A DNA stretch of 64,000 bases from Paenibacillus xylanexedens (GTDB lineage: Bacteria > Bacillota > Bacilli > Paenibacillales > Paenibacillaceae). Position numbers and translations under genes: made by a program. Under the pieces are notes generated by a model. That model saw only the letters and a program-made list of their open reading frames with translations, searched no databases and was not told the DNA's origin. Within the stretch, counting starts at the first letter, position 1; every line of letters begins with the position of its first letter. Below are positions 42,055-50,932 of the stretch, piece by piece. Location of the stretch: assembly GCF_007680605.1 (NCBI RefSeq), contig NZ_VEIO01000002.1, positions 62,001 to 126,000 on the forward strand. Reading direction: 5' to 3'.

Positions 42055-43068
42055 ATGTTTCCTCTTTTTACCAAGGCGAGTGCCAAAATATACGGATTGT
42101 TGGGATTGTTCATTCTTATGTTACTCGCTGCAACCGCCAGCATGATTTTGGGACGAACGCCGATTACGTTTCATATGTTGTGGGATGCGGTTCAGTCCTA
42201 TGATGAAACGTCAGTGGAGCATGTGGTGCTACTGACAGAGCGATTGCCACGAACGATTATCGCGGCCGTTGTAGGGGCAAGTCTGGCTGTTGCAGGTGGA
42301 CTGATGCAGGCGCTGACGCGTAATCCTCTCGCATCCCCGAGTGTGTTCGGGATCAACGCAGGTGCGATTTTCTTTATTGTTATTGCTGTTGTCGTATTGT
42401 CCGTGTCTTCTTTAACGACGATGATGTGGTTTGGGTTTGCCGGGGCAGCCATATCGGCAACTATTGTATATGGTCTGGGTTCACTGGGGCGTGATGGCCT
42501 GACGCCCATCAAAATTGTATTAGCGGGTACCGCTATTTCAGCCTTGTTTGCCTCTTTTACGCAAGCGATTCTTGTGCTGGACGGCACGGGACTGCAGGAT
42601 GTACTGTTCTGGCTTGCCGGTTCGGTAAGCGGTCGAACGCTGGATATGCTCTATCCGGTTCTACCTTATATGGCGGCAGCCGCACTGGTGTCGTTATTTA
42701 TGGGCCGAGCTATCAATCTATTGTTAACAGGGGATGACATAGCAAAAGGCATGGGACAAAACGTACTTCTGGTGAAAGTAATGATGGGAATCGTTACGGT
42801 AGTACTCGCGGGAGGTTCTGTAGCAGTTGCCGGTTCCATAGGTTTGGTGGGTCTCGTCGTACCACATATCATGCGTGCTTTTGTTGGCAATGACTACCGC
42901 TGGCTTGTCCCGTATTGCTTCTTGGGTGGAGCGATATTGTTAATGTCAGCTGACGTCGTAGCAAGGCTTGTCATTATGCCGCAGGAAGTTCCGCTGGGTG
43001 TAATGACCGCATTGATCGGCGGACCCTTCTTCATTTATATCGCCCGTAAGGGGGTGACGAAAATATGA
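42055..43068 (+). CDS. FecCD-type siderophore ABC permease 1
   Basis: A 337-residue permease of the BtuC/FecCD fold with about ten spans. Signatures are ERLPRTIIAAVVGASLAVAG, GGLMQALTRNPLASPSVFGI and the cytoplasmic coupling block GSIGLVGLVVPHIMRAFVGN followed by DYR. GAGAGAGTGAGAG precedes the ATG. The stop overlaps the next permease start (ATGA). With the second permease it forms the heterodimeric channel for the ferric siderophore. Confidence 0.93.
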   Translation: MFPLFTKASAKIYGLLGLFILMLLAATASMILGRTPITFHMLWDAVQSYDETSVEHVVLLTERLPRTIIAAVVGASLAVAGGLMQALTRNPLASPSVFGINAGAIFFIVIAVVVLSVSSLTTMMWFGFAGAAISATIVYGLGSLGRDGLTPIKIVLAGTAISALFASFTQAILVLDGTGLQDVLFWLAGSVSGRTLDMLYPVLPYMAAAALVSLFMGRAINLLLTGDDIAKGMGQNVLLVKVMMGIVTVVLAGGSVAVAGSIGLVGLVVPHIMRAFVGNDYRWLVPYCFLGGAILLMSADVVARLVIMPQEVPLGVMTALIGGPFFIYIARKGVTKI

Positions 43069-44108
43069 GGAAGATGCTGACATATCGGAATAAAAAGGAC
43101 ACAGTCTCCATGCAAGTGGAACGTAAGTCGATGGTTGTCATCATTGTATGCCTCATTCTGTTTCTGGTAGCAGGGGTAGTCGGAACAAGCTTAGGCAGTG
43201 ACTTTATATCTCCACTGGACGTCCTTCGCACCATCTTTGGACTGAATGCGGGAGAGCATGATTTCGTCGTGCTGACACTTCGGCTTCCACGGGTATTGTT
43301 ATCTCTGCTTGTCGGGGCCGCACTGGGGATGTCGGGTGCACTGCTCCAGGGAATTATCCGAAATCCACTTGCCTCACCTGATGTCATTGGCATAACTGGC
43401 GGTGCTGCGGTAGCAGCCGTAGGCTTTGTAACATTACTGGGTGGGACCGTAAGCATTAAGCTACTGCCACTCTTTGCGGTCATGGGTGCAATGGTAACAG
43501 CATTCATCATTTATATCCTTGCCTGGAAAAAAGGAGTGAGTCCGATCCGGCTGGTGCTGATCGGTATAGGCGTATCGGCTATAACGGGCGCTGGCACGAC
43601 CTTTATGTTGATTCTAAGCCCCTTTTATACAGCAAGTCAGGCTTATATCTGGCTAACTGGCAGCATCTATGGAGCCACATGGACAGATATTCAGACGATA
43701 TTACCTGTGATTGTCATCGTCCTGCCTCTTGCCCTGTGGTTTGGCCGCAGTCTGAATGCACAGGAGTTCGGAGATGACCTTGCCACAGGGCTTGGCGTGA
43801 CGGTGCAGTGGCATCGATCTGCCTTGTTATTGTGCAGTGTGCTGTTAGCCGGGATCGCTGTTTCTGTCGCCGGCACGATCGGTTTTGTTGGTTTGATTGC
43901 CCCGCATATTGCACGAAAACTGGTAGGGCGGATGTTTGGCAGCTTGCTGCTGGTATCCGGCTTTGTAGGTGCTTTATTGGTATGTATAGCCGATCTCATT
44001 GCCCGAACGGCGTTTCTGCCGCTGGATATCCCTGCAGGCGTATTTACCGCAGGTATTGGAGCACCGTTTTTCCTGTATCTATTATTTAAGAATCGAAACC
44101 ATTATTGA
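43065..44108 (+). CDS. FecCD-type siderophore ABC permease 2
   Basis: A 347-residue permease, partner of the previous one. It has the same blocks: LRLPRVLLSLLVGAALGMSG, GALLQGIIRNPLASPDVIGI and GTIGFVGLIAPHIARKLVGR. About 25 extra residues precede TM1. Later ATGs (for example at 43110) are possible starts, but AAGGGGG sits correctly for the ATG at 43065, which overlaps the upstream stop. It is followed after 13 bases by the ATPase gene. Confidence 0.93.
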   Translation: MRKMLTYRNKKDTVSMQVERKSMVVIIVCLILFLVAGVVGTSLGSDFISPLDVLRTIFGLNAGEHDFVVLTLRLPRVLLSLLVGAALGMSGALLQGIIRNPLASPDVIGITGGAAVAAVGFVTLLGGTVSIKLLPLFAVMGAMVTAFIIYILAWKKGVSPIRLVLIGIGVSAITGAGTTFMLILSPFYTASQAYIWLTGSIYGATWTDIQTILPVIVIVLPLALWFGRSLNAQEFGDDLATGLGVTVQWHRSALLLCSVLLAGIAVSVAGTIGFVGLIAPHIARKLVGRMFGSLLLVSGFVGALLVCIADLIARTAFLPLDIPAGVFTAGIGAPFFLYLLFKNRNHY

Positions 44109-44121
44109 GGGGGAGAGAGCC

Positions 44122-44946
44122 GTGAGTATTCTGGAAGCCAAGCAGCTTACCATCTCCTATGGAGCAGATCCGATTATAGAAAACCTGAACCTGACCATTC
44201 CGAAGGGAGAGATTACCGTCCTGATCGGCAGTAATGGTTGCGGAAAATCGACATTGCTACGTACGATGGCTAGACTGTTGAAGTCCAGTTCAGGCACCGT
44301 GTTGCTGGATGGTGAAGAGATTGCAAAGCTACCCACCAAAGAAATCTCAAGACGCATGTCTATTCTGCCTCAAGGACCAACGGCACCGGAAGGTTTGACC
44401 GTGAATCAGCTGGTTCGCCAAGGACGCTATCCTCATCAGACATGGCTTAAACAATGGTCGCGTGAGGATGAGCGCATGGTTGAACTGGCTCTTGCGTCTA
44501 CACATCTGACAGAACTTGCAGATCGCCCTGTTGATGCGTTATCCGGTGGTCAGCGTCAACGGGCATGGATCGCGATGACCTTGGCACAAGGTACGGAAAC
44601 ATTGCTGCTGGATGAGCCTACGACGTATCTGGATATGACACATCAGATTGATATTCTCGATCTGCTGTTTGAATTAAATGAAAGGGAGGGGCGTACCATC
44701 GTGATGGTGCTTCACGACCTGAATCTGGCCTGCCGATACGCACATCATATCGTTGCGGTGCACAACAAGTCCATCTATGCAGAGGGTAAACCGGAGGATA
44801 TTATCACTCGTGACCTTGTGCGAAACGTGTTTCAGATGGAGTGTGATATTGCTGTAGACCCGTTATTCGGTACGCCAACCTGTATCCCGCACGGAAGAGG
44901 CAGGAAGCTGCATGAAACGCAGCAACGTTATACACAGATGGCTTGA
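44122..44946 (+). CDS. Siderophore ABC transporter ATP-binding protein (FecE/FhuC type)
   Basis: A 274-residue ATPase. Walker A is GSNGCGKSTLL, the signature motif LSGGQRQRAWIAM, Walker B TLLLDEPTTYLD, and the H-loop VLHDLN. The start is a GTG at 44122 behind GAGGGGGAGAG; the frame is open back to 43999 inside the permease gene, which is not the start. It is the last gene of the Fur-controlled importer and completes a full FecBCDE-type system, unlike Bacillus systems that borrow an ATPase encoded elsewhere. Confidence 0.94.
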   Translation: MSILEAKQLTISYGADPIIENLNLTIPKGEITVLIGSNGCGKSTLLRTMARLLKSSSGTVLLDGEEIAKLPTKEISRRMSILPQGPTAPEGLTVNQLVRQGRYPHQTWLKQWSREDERMVELALASTHLTELADRPVDALSGGQRQRAWIAMTLAQGTETLLLDEPTTYLDMTHQIDILDLLFELNEREGRTIVMVLHDLNLACRYAHHIVAVHNKSIYAEGKPEDIITRDLVRNVFQMECDIAVDPLFGTPTCIPHGRGRKLHETQQRYTQMA

Positions 44947-45120
44947 TGAACAGGAGTTTCAAGCACCATCTGTTTGGTACCCAGAGTGCTGAATTGGCAG
45001 GTTTTCTAGGCCTTTTTGAAAAGCCTAGATCGTCACTGAACATAGGTGTATACGTCATATTTCTACGATCATCCACCCTTTAAATATTCCTCAGTACCAT
45101 CATTATATCGTCATGGGGAT

Positions 45121-45173
45121 AACAAAACAGGCAAGCAGAGGATTTGGAAACTCCAGGGCTTGCCTCGTTTGTT
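45121..45173 (+). terminator. Terminator after the importer operon
   Basis: AACAAAACAGGCAAGC and GCTTGCCTCGTTTGTT form a long stem with a few mismatches; the T-rich 3' arm acts as tail. A further hairpin CTAGGC/GCCTAG lies at about 45006-45030. Confidence 0.6.
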
Positions 45174-45254
45174 ATGCCTATGTATGCAGTACTCCACGAT
45201 TACAAAGCCAATACTTTTCAGAAATAAAGATATTTTTTCCTTAAAAGTTTCATA

Positions 45255-45284
45255 TTGACAACAGGTGAATAATTACCATAAAAT
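45255..45284 (+). promoter_or_regulatory. Promoter of the siderophore biosynthesis operon
   Basis: A perfect TTGACA (45255-45260), an 18-bp spacer, TAAAAT (45279-45284). The transcript start should be about 45291, ten bases before the Fur box. Confidence 0.7.
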
Positions 45285-45300
45285 AGATTTTGCATGATAC

Positions 45301-45315
45301 TGATAATCATTATCA
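45301..45315. promoter_or_regulatory. Perfect Fur box
   Basis: TGATAATCATTATCA is the exact inverted-repeat Fur consensus, 28 bases before the first ATG of the biosynthesis operon. Confidence 0.9.
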
Positions 45316-45343
45316 ATAAAATCAACCGATAGGAAGGTCGGAT

Positions 45344-46366
45344 ATGAATTTACTTCGTTCCAAAAGTTCCGTATTTCCAGAAGGTTTTGAGAATCTACAG
45401 AATCGGCTGATTCTGAACAAAGCAAGAGAGATGGGGATCGGGTGCGAGTTGCTGGTGGATGGTTGTGAGGATTTTCTAAAACTGTCCCTGGAGCACAAAC
45501 AGATCATCATTAACAAAACGAGAACTCACCGGCTACCGCTGATCGCAGGGTTGCTTGCCAAGAATAAACAGGCATGTAATCTGATCCTGCATGAACAGGG
45601 GATGCCCGTTCCCCCTCATATCGTTGTAGCAGGTATGGGAGAAGAGGCCGAAATTTTCCTTCATCAATACAGTTCCATCGTAGTCAAACCGCTGGATTCG
45701 AGCAGCAGTCAGGGGGTTACGCTGGATGTACGCACCGCTACTGAGTTGGAAGCGGCAATTCAGCTCGCAACCCAATACGGCAGTAGCATCCTGCTACAAC
45801 AATATGTCATTGGAACCGACTACCGGGTGTTAATTATCAACGAACAGGTAGCGGCGGTTAACCAATACCGTCCTGTGTATGTGACGGGCAACGGCAGTTC
45901 ATCTGTCCGTGGACTGATTGAAATGCTGAACCGGAACCGCATCCAGGACACAGAGATCGGTGCGTACGAAGCTTTCCCCGCGATTGACCTAGAAAATACT
46001 CATTTGCTGGATACGTTGCGTAAGCAAGGACTTGCTTTGAATGATGTGGCCCCCGTGGATCAGGAGATTGAGCTGTATGATCTCCGTAATTCGGCGGCCG
46101 GAAAGATCAGTGAATTTTACAGGGATTGCACGGATGACATTCACCCTGATAATGCCCGCATGATGATACAGGCAGCCCAAGCGCTCCAGATTGACGTTGC
46201 AGGTATAGATGTTCGTTGCAAGGACATCCGAGTACCCATTACAACGGAACAGGGAGGCATTCTGGAGGTCAACGCCCTGCCAGATCTGACTCACCATGTA
46301 TATCCACATGGCGGCACGACAAGAGACGTTGTGCGTCAATATTTGGAATATCTCAGTCAGAGTTAG
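45344..46366 (+). CDS. ATP-grasp ligase leading the siderophore operon
   Basis: A 340-residue enzyme with an ATP-grasp fold like the ligase domain of cyanophycin synthetase and GshAB. The lid strand SSIVVKPLDSSSSQGVTLDV, the hinge ILLQQYVIGTDYRVLIIN, and the magnesium-binding end GGILEVNALPDLTHHV plus a C-terminal HGGTTRDVVRQYLEYL are all visible. Such enzymes form amide bonds through acyl phosphates. It is the first gene after the Fur box with AGGAAGG upstream, and 72 bases before the aminotransferase gene. NIS operons of the staphyloferrin B type do not normally carry an ATP-grasp enzyme, so an extra amide bond in the product, or a role in making a precursor, is inferred. Confidence 0.85.
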   Translation: MNLLRSKSSVFPEGFENLQNRLILNKAREMGIGCELLVDGCEDFLKLSLEHKQIIINKTRTHRLPLIAGLLAKNKQACNLILHEQGMPVPPHIVVAGMGEEAEIFLHQYSSIVVKPLDSSSSQGVTLDVRTATELEAAIQLATQYGSSILLQQYVIGTDYRVLIINEQVAAVNQYRPVYVTGNGSSSVRGLIEMLNRNRIQDTEIGAYEAFPAIDLENTHLLDTLRKQGLALNDVAPVDQEIELYDLRNSAAGKISEFYRDCTDDIHPDNARMMIQAAQALQIDVAGIDVRCKDIRVPITTEQGGILEVNALPDLTHHVYPHGGTTRDVVRQYLEYLSQS

Positions 46367-46438
46367 CGGTTAGCACGATTCAATAACGAATGAACAGGCA
46401 TCTGGGCCTGAATCGACGATAAGGGGCGTTAGAGAGTT

Positions 46439-47794
46439 ATGTCAGTAGAGGTTCAGACGGAATACCTGAAGCTGCAGAACGAAAAGGAGTCCAACGCACG
46501 AGCGTACCCACGGCATTTCCCGCTCGTCATCAGCAAAGCTCAAGGCATCAAGATCACGGATACGGAAGGCCGTGAGTATTACGATTGCTTGGCAGGTGCG
46601 GGGACACTCGCGCTTGGACATAACCATGAATCAGTCGTTGGCGCTATTCGAGATGTTCTGGATCAGCAGATTCCATTACATACACTCGATTTGGCCACAC
46701 CACTTAAGCTTTCGTTTATGCAAGAGATATTCTCTTTACTGCCCGAAGAGATGCGGAATACATCCAAAATTCAGTTCTGCGGCCCAACGGGAGCGGATGC
46801 GGTCGAAGCCGCAATTAAGCTGGTGAAGCATGCTACAGGCGGGAAGTCCATTCTGGCTTTCCAAGGCGGATATCACGGTTCAACCCAAGCGACGATGTCC
46901 ATGAGCGGTAATTTGAGTAAAAAAGAAAACCTGCAAAGTCTCCTGCCGGATGTGCATTTCTTGCCATTTCCCTATGAATATCGTTGTCCGTTTGGCATTG
47001 GTGAAGGCATGACTGCCCGATTAAGTGCACAGTATATTGAGAATTTACTGGATGATTGCGAGAGCGGAATAGCTGCACCGTGCGGAGTGATCGTAGAAAC
47101 GGTACAGGGCGAGGGTGGTGCGATTCCTGCGGATATTGAGTGGCTGAAAGAGTTACGCCGAATCACTGCGGAACGAAATATTCCGCTCATTATTGACGAA
47201 GTGCAGACGGGTATTGCACGTACGGGTCGGATGTTTTCGTTTGAACATGCGGGCATCGTGCCTGATGTCATTATTTGCTCGAAAGCCGTAGGTGGAAGTC
47301 TTCCCATGTCGGTTGTGATCTATAAGGAGGAGCTGGATCAGTGGAAACCCGGTGCGCATACGGGCACATTTCGTGGCAATCAGCTGGCCATGGCAGCCGG
47401 TCTAGCCACGCTCCGTTATATCCGGGAGCATAATGTGATGCAGAACGTGCACCTGCGTAGTGAGCAGTTCATGGCAAGGTTACAAGCGATGAAAAGCCGT
47501 TTTGCCGAGATTGGTGATGTTCGTGGCCGAGGGCTCATGATCGGTGTTGAAGTGGTTAACCCGCAAGGGGGCAAGGATCGTCTTGGACATTATCTGCAGC
47601 ATGGTGAGCTAGCGTCTGTCATTCAGCAACAATGTTTCCGTAACGGACTCATTGTGGAAGTCGGCGGACGTCATTCTGCGGTTGTTCGTTTCTTGCCGCC
47701 CCTGAATATTACGGAGAAGGAAGCAGGCGAAGTACTAGCGATCTTTGAGCAATCGGTATCGGACGCCATTGCACTAACGACAACTTTATGCTGA
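46439..47794 (+). CDS. L-2,4-diaminobutyrate:2-oxoglutarate aminotransferase
   Basis: A 451-residue PLP enzyme of class III aminotransferases, closest in pattern to RhbA/Dat: ARAYPRHFPLVISKAQGI, DCLAGAGTLALGHNHESV, CGPTGADAVEAAIKL, IIDEVQTGIARTGRMF, and the PLP lysine in CSKAVGGSLP (Lys282). It makes L-2,4-diaminobutyrate from aspartate semialdehyde and glutamate. In rhizobactin-type pathways this supplies the diamine backbone of the siderophore. The gene overlaps the MFS gene by seven bases. It implies a diaminobutyrate-based rather than diaminopropionate-based product; no SbnA/SbnB homologue is present. Confidence 0.9.
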   Translation: MSVEVQTEYLKLQNEKESNARAYPRHFPLVISKAQGIKITDTEGREYYDCLAGAGTLALGHNHESVVGAIRDVLDQQIPLHTLDLATPLKLSFMQEIFSLLPEEMRNTSKIQFCGPTGADAVEAAIKLVKHATGGKSILAFQGGYHGSTQATMSMSGNLSKKENLQSLLPDVHFLPFPYEYRCPFGIGEGMTARLSAQYIENLLDDCESGIAAPCGVIVETVQGEGGAIPADIEWLKELRRITAERNIPLIIDEVQTGIARTGRMFSFEHAGIVPDVIICSKAVGGSLPMSVVIYKEELDQWKPGAHTGTFRGNQLAMAAGLATLRYIREHNVMQNVHLRSEQFMARLQAMKSRFAEIGDVRGRGLMIGVEVVNPQGGKDRLGHYLQHGELASVIQQQCFRNGLIVEVGGRHSAVVRFLPPLNITEKEAGEVLAIFEQSVSDAIALTTTLC

Positions 47795-49242
47795 GTGTAT
47801 CGTTGCTTCGGCGGCATGCGGTTTTACTTGCCATTCTGCTGGGAGCCTTCACGCTTGTGCTTACTAATAGTGCCTTTAACCTCTTGCTTCCGTATTTTAT
47901 CGAATATTATGACATTTCCGCCACGGCGGGCGGGTGGATCATTGCCCTGTATATGCTCGCCATGACATTAACGATGCCACTGGCTTCCCTGATCGTAGAC
48001 CGGTTGGGACGCAAGCGGACGTACATGCTGGGTATCTGCATTTACGGGGTATTTTCTGTGCTCGGTGCCTTGCTCCATTCTTACATTGAAGTGCTGCTGA
48101 TTGTAAGGTTCATGCATGGTGTGGCTGCTGGCCTGATGATTCCTTTATCCCTTGTGTTGCTGTTTGATGTCTACGGCCCGGAGGTTCGGGGGCGCATTAC
48201 GGGTGCATGGGGACTGCTGCTGATGCTTGCTCCTGCGGCTGGGCCTACTCTTGGCGGATTTATCATTCAGTATGGACGGCTGGAGATGCTGTTCTGGTTG
48301 AATGTACCCTTGGCTGTTTTTTCACTGATCGGCTGTGGACGAGTGATTCAAGCCTACACCCCGGCTCGCAGGAAAAAGTGGCATCCATCCAGTGTGCTAC
48401 GGCTTGTTAGCGCAGTGGGTGCACTCAGTCTGGGCGTACAGGTGTACGCCAGCCCGGCAGTAGCTCCATGGATATCCTGGACACTGATTGTCCTTGGCGT
48501 AGTGATGCTTATTCGTTTTATCCAGGTTGAGAATGGACGTGATGAACCGCTGATCCGTTATTCGTTGCTACGGAGAAAAGGGGTATTCCCTCTTACCGTT
48601 CTGATCTCCACGATTCAGGATTGTGTCATGTTTGGCGTGATTTTTGCGCTACCCCTGCTTTTTCAGGAGGTATTTCAGCTGTCTCCGGCGCTTTCCGGTG
48701 CCTTGTTCATTCCGCTTTCCATCTCCACGAGTCTGTTCATGTGGATCGGAGGAAACCTGCTGGATCGCGGGCGGTCTCTTCAGTTTATCGCTTGGGGAAC
48801 ATTGCTGGTATCGGTATCTATTCTTACGTTTGCCTTCCTTCCCATCGGGGCGTCCGTATGGATCATCGGGTTGCTGATGGCGTGCCGGGGCATTGGCGTA
48901 GGCCTGTCCGGTATGAGCATTTCTGCAATTGGACTGCAGGCGTTACCTGAGGAAGACATGCATGAAGGGTCGGTGCTGTCCACAACGATTGAACGACTGG
49001 CTTCATCGTTTGCAGTGATGGGCATGACGCTGTATTACGATGTGCGCTGGCAATGGCTCGCCGAACATGGCAGAGAGCTTGAGCTAGCGAAATGGGGGGC
49101 TGTTAAAGAAATATGCGTAGGTCTTGGTTGTGCCATTTTGCTGACATTACCTCTAGTCTTACTTATAACTCGAAAGAAGGTTGGCTTCATTGTTCAAAAT
49201 GGAAAACAAACTCCGGTCCAAGGCGGAGCAACAGGCCGATGA
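47788..49242 (+). CDS. MFS exporter (DHA2 type), probable siderophore exporter
   Basis: A 484-residue transporter with about 14 spans. The DHA2 pattern includes FNLLLPYFIEYYDISATAGG and WIIALYML, the motif A loop LIVDRLGRKRTYMLG, and LLMLAPAAGPTLGGFIIQYG (motif C). Its position inside the biosynthetic operon parallels SbnD of the staphyloferrin B locus, so it most likely exports the finished siderophore. The start overlaps the aminotransferase stop, and its 3' end overlaps the first synthetase gene by about 50 bases. Confidence 0.9.
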   Translation: MLSVSLLRRHAVLLAILLGAFTLVLTNSAFNLLLPYFIEYYDISATAGGWIIALYMLAMTLTMPLASLIVDRLGRKRTYMLGICIYGVFSVLGALLHSYIEVLLIVRFMHGVAAGLMIPLSLVLLFDVYGPEVRGRITGAWGLLLMLAPAAGPTLGGFIIQYGRLEMLFWLNVPLAVFSLIGCGRVIQAYTPARRKKWHPSSVLRLVSAVGALSLGVQVYASPAVAPWISWTLIVLGVVMLIRFIQVENGRDEPLIRYSLLRRKGVFPLTVLISTIQDCVMFGVIFALPLLFQEVFQLSPALSGALFIPLSISTSLFMWIGGNLLDRGRSLQFIAWGTLLVSVSILTFAFLPIGASVWIIGLLMACRGIGVGLSGMSISAIGLQALPEEDMHEGSVLSTTIERLASSFAVMGMTLYYDVRWQWLAEHGRELELAKWGAVKEICVGLGCAILLTLPLVLLITRKKVGFIVQNGKQTPVQGGATGR

Positions 49243-50932
49243 GCATTCCTGCAAGTTGCTGCTGAACTGTTATATCCGTGAGCTTGGGCCGAAAAAAGCA
49301 GAACATGTGCAGCTTAACCCGGATACGCTGACGTATATGATTGCTTTTCCAACCAGCCGTGTAAGCGTCATGGGGTTGCTATCCTACTACTCGGCGATGG
49401 GGGAGCATGAATATCTCAGCATGAACTGTAATGGACAAGCCGTGCATTACCGGGATCTGGTGCGCTGGATTTCGTCTGAAATTAGTGGAGATCAAGGCCG
49501 GGGTGCCGAACGTGTTCGTGAATTTACTCAAAAAGTGGAGAACAGTGTGGCTAACCTGACCTTGTATATGGAGCAGGCGTCCGATCTCGGGATATATGAC
49601 TATATTACTTCTGAACAATCCCTGCTGTACGGTCATCCGTTTCATCCTTTTCCGAAAAACTCCAGAGGTTTCACTGCCCAGGATGTGCAGCGATATAGTC
49701 CAGAACTTCGAACCTCGTTCCAGCTCTGTTATATCGCCGTAAGGCAGGAGGTATATGCAGAGGAATGGGTGCAGCATGCGGACAAAATCGATCTGCAACA
49801 GCTTCTGACAGGCCAAGAATGGTCTGTTTCCAAAGAAAAGCTGGACATGTACAGGCTTTTGCCGATCCATCCGTGGCAGTATGCGCACATCTCCGGTCTG
49901 AACGAGGTCCAGTCGTATATCCGTGAAGAGAAGTTACTGCTGCTAGGCAGCGCAGGGCCGCTTGCTTACCCGACCTCTTCGGTACGTACAGTGTACATTC
50001 CGGACTGGAACTGCAACATCAAGCTATCGCTCAATATGCAGATTACCAACATGATTCGCACCAACAGTGCCGAGCAGATGCGGCGGACACTGGATGCGTC
50101 CAGCTATGTGTGGCAACAGGGCTGTTTCGAAGCGGAGCCATATACCCATATCGCATATGAGACAGGTGTAGCGACATGCAGGTTCGAGGACGAAGAACTT
50201 ACCCGTTTATTCACCGTTGCTTATCGTCCGATTGAGTTCGATGCTGCGAGTACCTATGTATTGTCCAGTCTGGTGGAGTCGCCATTGCCAGGAGCACCAT
50301 CCCGCTTAGTGACCATGCTGTGTGGTAGACAGGATGATGCCGATGTCGTTGATCGTGACAAGGTAGAGCAGTGGCTGTCACGATACTTGGAATGTTCACT
50401 GTTGCCGCTTGTGCGGGCGGCTGGAGAGAAGGGCATTCATTTTGAGGCCCACTTGCAGAATACGTTGGTGACGCTGGACCAGGGCTTGCCGGTTGCTTTT
50501 ATCGTACGTGATCTGGAAGGGGTCAGTGTGGATGAGCAGTTGGTGGATGGATGGCAGCGGCATGAGCAGAGGGAGGTTCTAAGTTCTAAACCGTCTGAGT
50601 TGTTACGTTATTCACGTGAGAAGGCATGGGCGCGAACCTCGTATTATTTTATCGTCAACCATCTGGGATCATTAATTCATGTATTGGCTCGGGATGTGAA
50701 CGTATCGGAGGAATACTTCTGGATGCAGGTACGTGAGGTGCTTGAGGAAGAATGGGCACGAACAGGTAACGCTTATGCGGAGCATTTGCTGACTGCAGAC
50801 GCTTTTCTGGCCAAACAAAATCTGGTGAGTTGTCTCACGGGCATTAGTCAGACCCCGGTTTATGTGCCGGTAGGTAACGTCATGAAACGTTTAGGGAGTG
50901 AAGCACGTGAGATCCGTGGAAATCGGCAATGA
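49190..50932 (+). CDS. NIS siderophore synthetase (IucA/IucC) 1
   Basis: A 580-residue synthetase that adenylates a carboxylate (citrate or a citryl intermediate) and condenses it with an amine or alcohol. ATP-site motifs are YGHPFHPFPKNSRGF and LLPIHPWQYAH; the C-terminal thumb has HFEAHLQNTLVTLD followed by FIVRDLEG. I choose the TTG at 49190, nine bases after GAAGG; an ATG at 49199 and a TTG at 49181 are alternatives. It overlaps the genes on both sides. It is the first of three paralogues; by order it corresponds to the synthetase following SbnD, but which coupling step it performs cannot be read from sequence alone. Confidence 0.9.
   Translation: MFKMENKLRSKAEQQADEHSCKLLLNCYIRELGPKKAEHVQLNPDTLTYMIAFPTSRVSVMGLLSYYSAMGEHEYLSMNCNGQAVHYRDLVRWISSEISGDQGRGAERVREFTQKVENSVANLTLYMEQASDLGIYDYITSEQSLLYGHPFHPFPKNSRGFTAQDVQRYSPELRTSFQLCYIAVRQEVYAEEWVQHADKIDLQQLLTGQEWSVSKEKLDMYRLLPIHPWQYAHISGLNEVQSYIREEKLLLLGSAGPLAYPTSSVRTVYIPDWNCNIKLSLNMQITNMIRTNSAEQMRRTLDASSYVWQQGCFEAEPYTHIAYETGVATCRFEDEELTRLFTVAYRPIEFDAASTYVLSSLVESPLPGAPSRLVTMLCGRQDDADVVDRDKVEQWLSRYLECSLLPLVRAAGEKGIHFEAHLQNTLVTLDQGLPVAFIVRDLEGVSVDEQLVDGWQRHEQREVLSSKPSELLRYSREKAWARTSYYFIVNHLGSLIHVLARDVNVSEEYFWMQVREVLEEEWARTGNAYAEHLLTADAFLAKQNLVSCLTGISQTPVYVPVGNVMKRLGSEAREIRGNRQ

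Noticed and set aside
43999..44121. N-terminal extension of the siderophore ATPase
   Set aside because: Lies entirely inside the permease gene in another frame; the GTG at 44122 has a proper ribosome site and begins the conserved domain.
45000..45035. Hairpin CTAGGC...GCCTAG as a terminator of the importer operon
   Set aside because: No T run follows; the longer hairpin at 45121-45173 is the better candidate.
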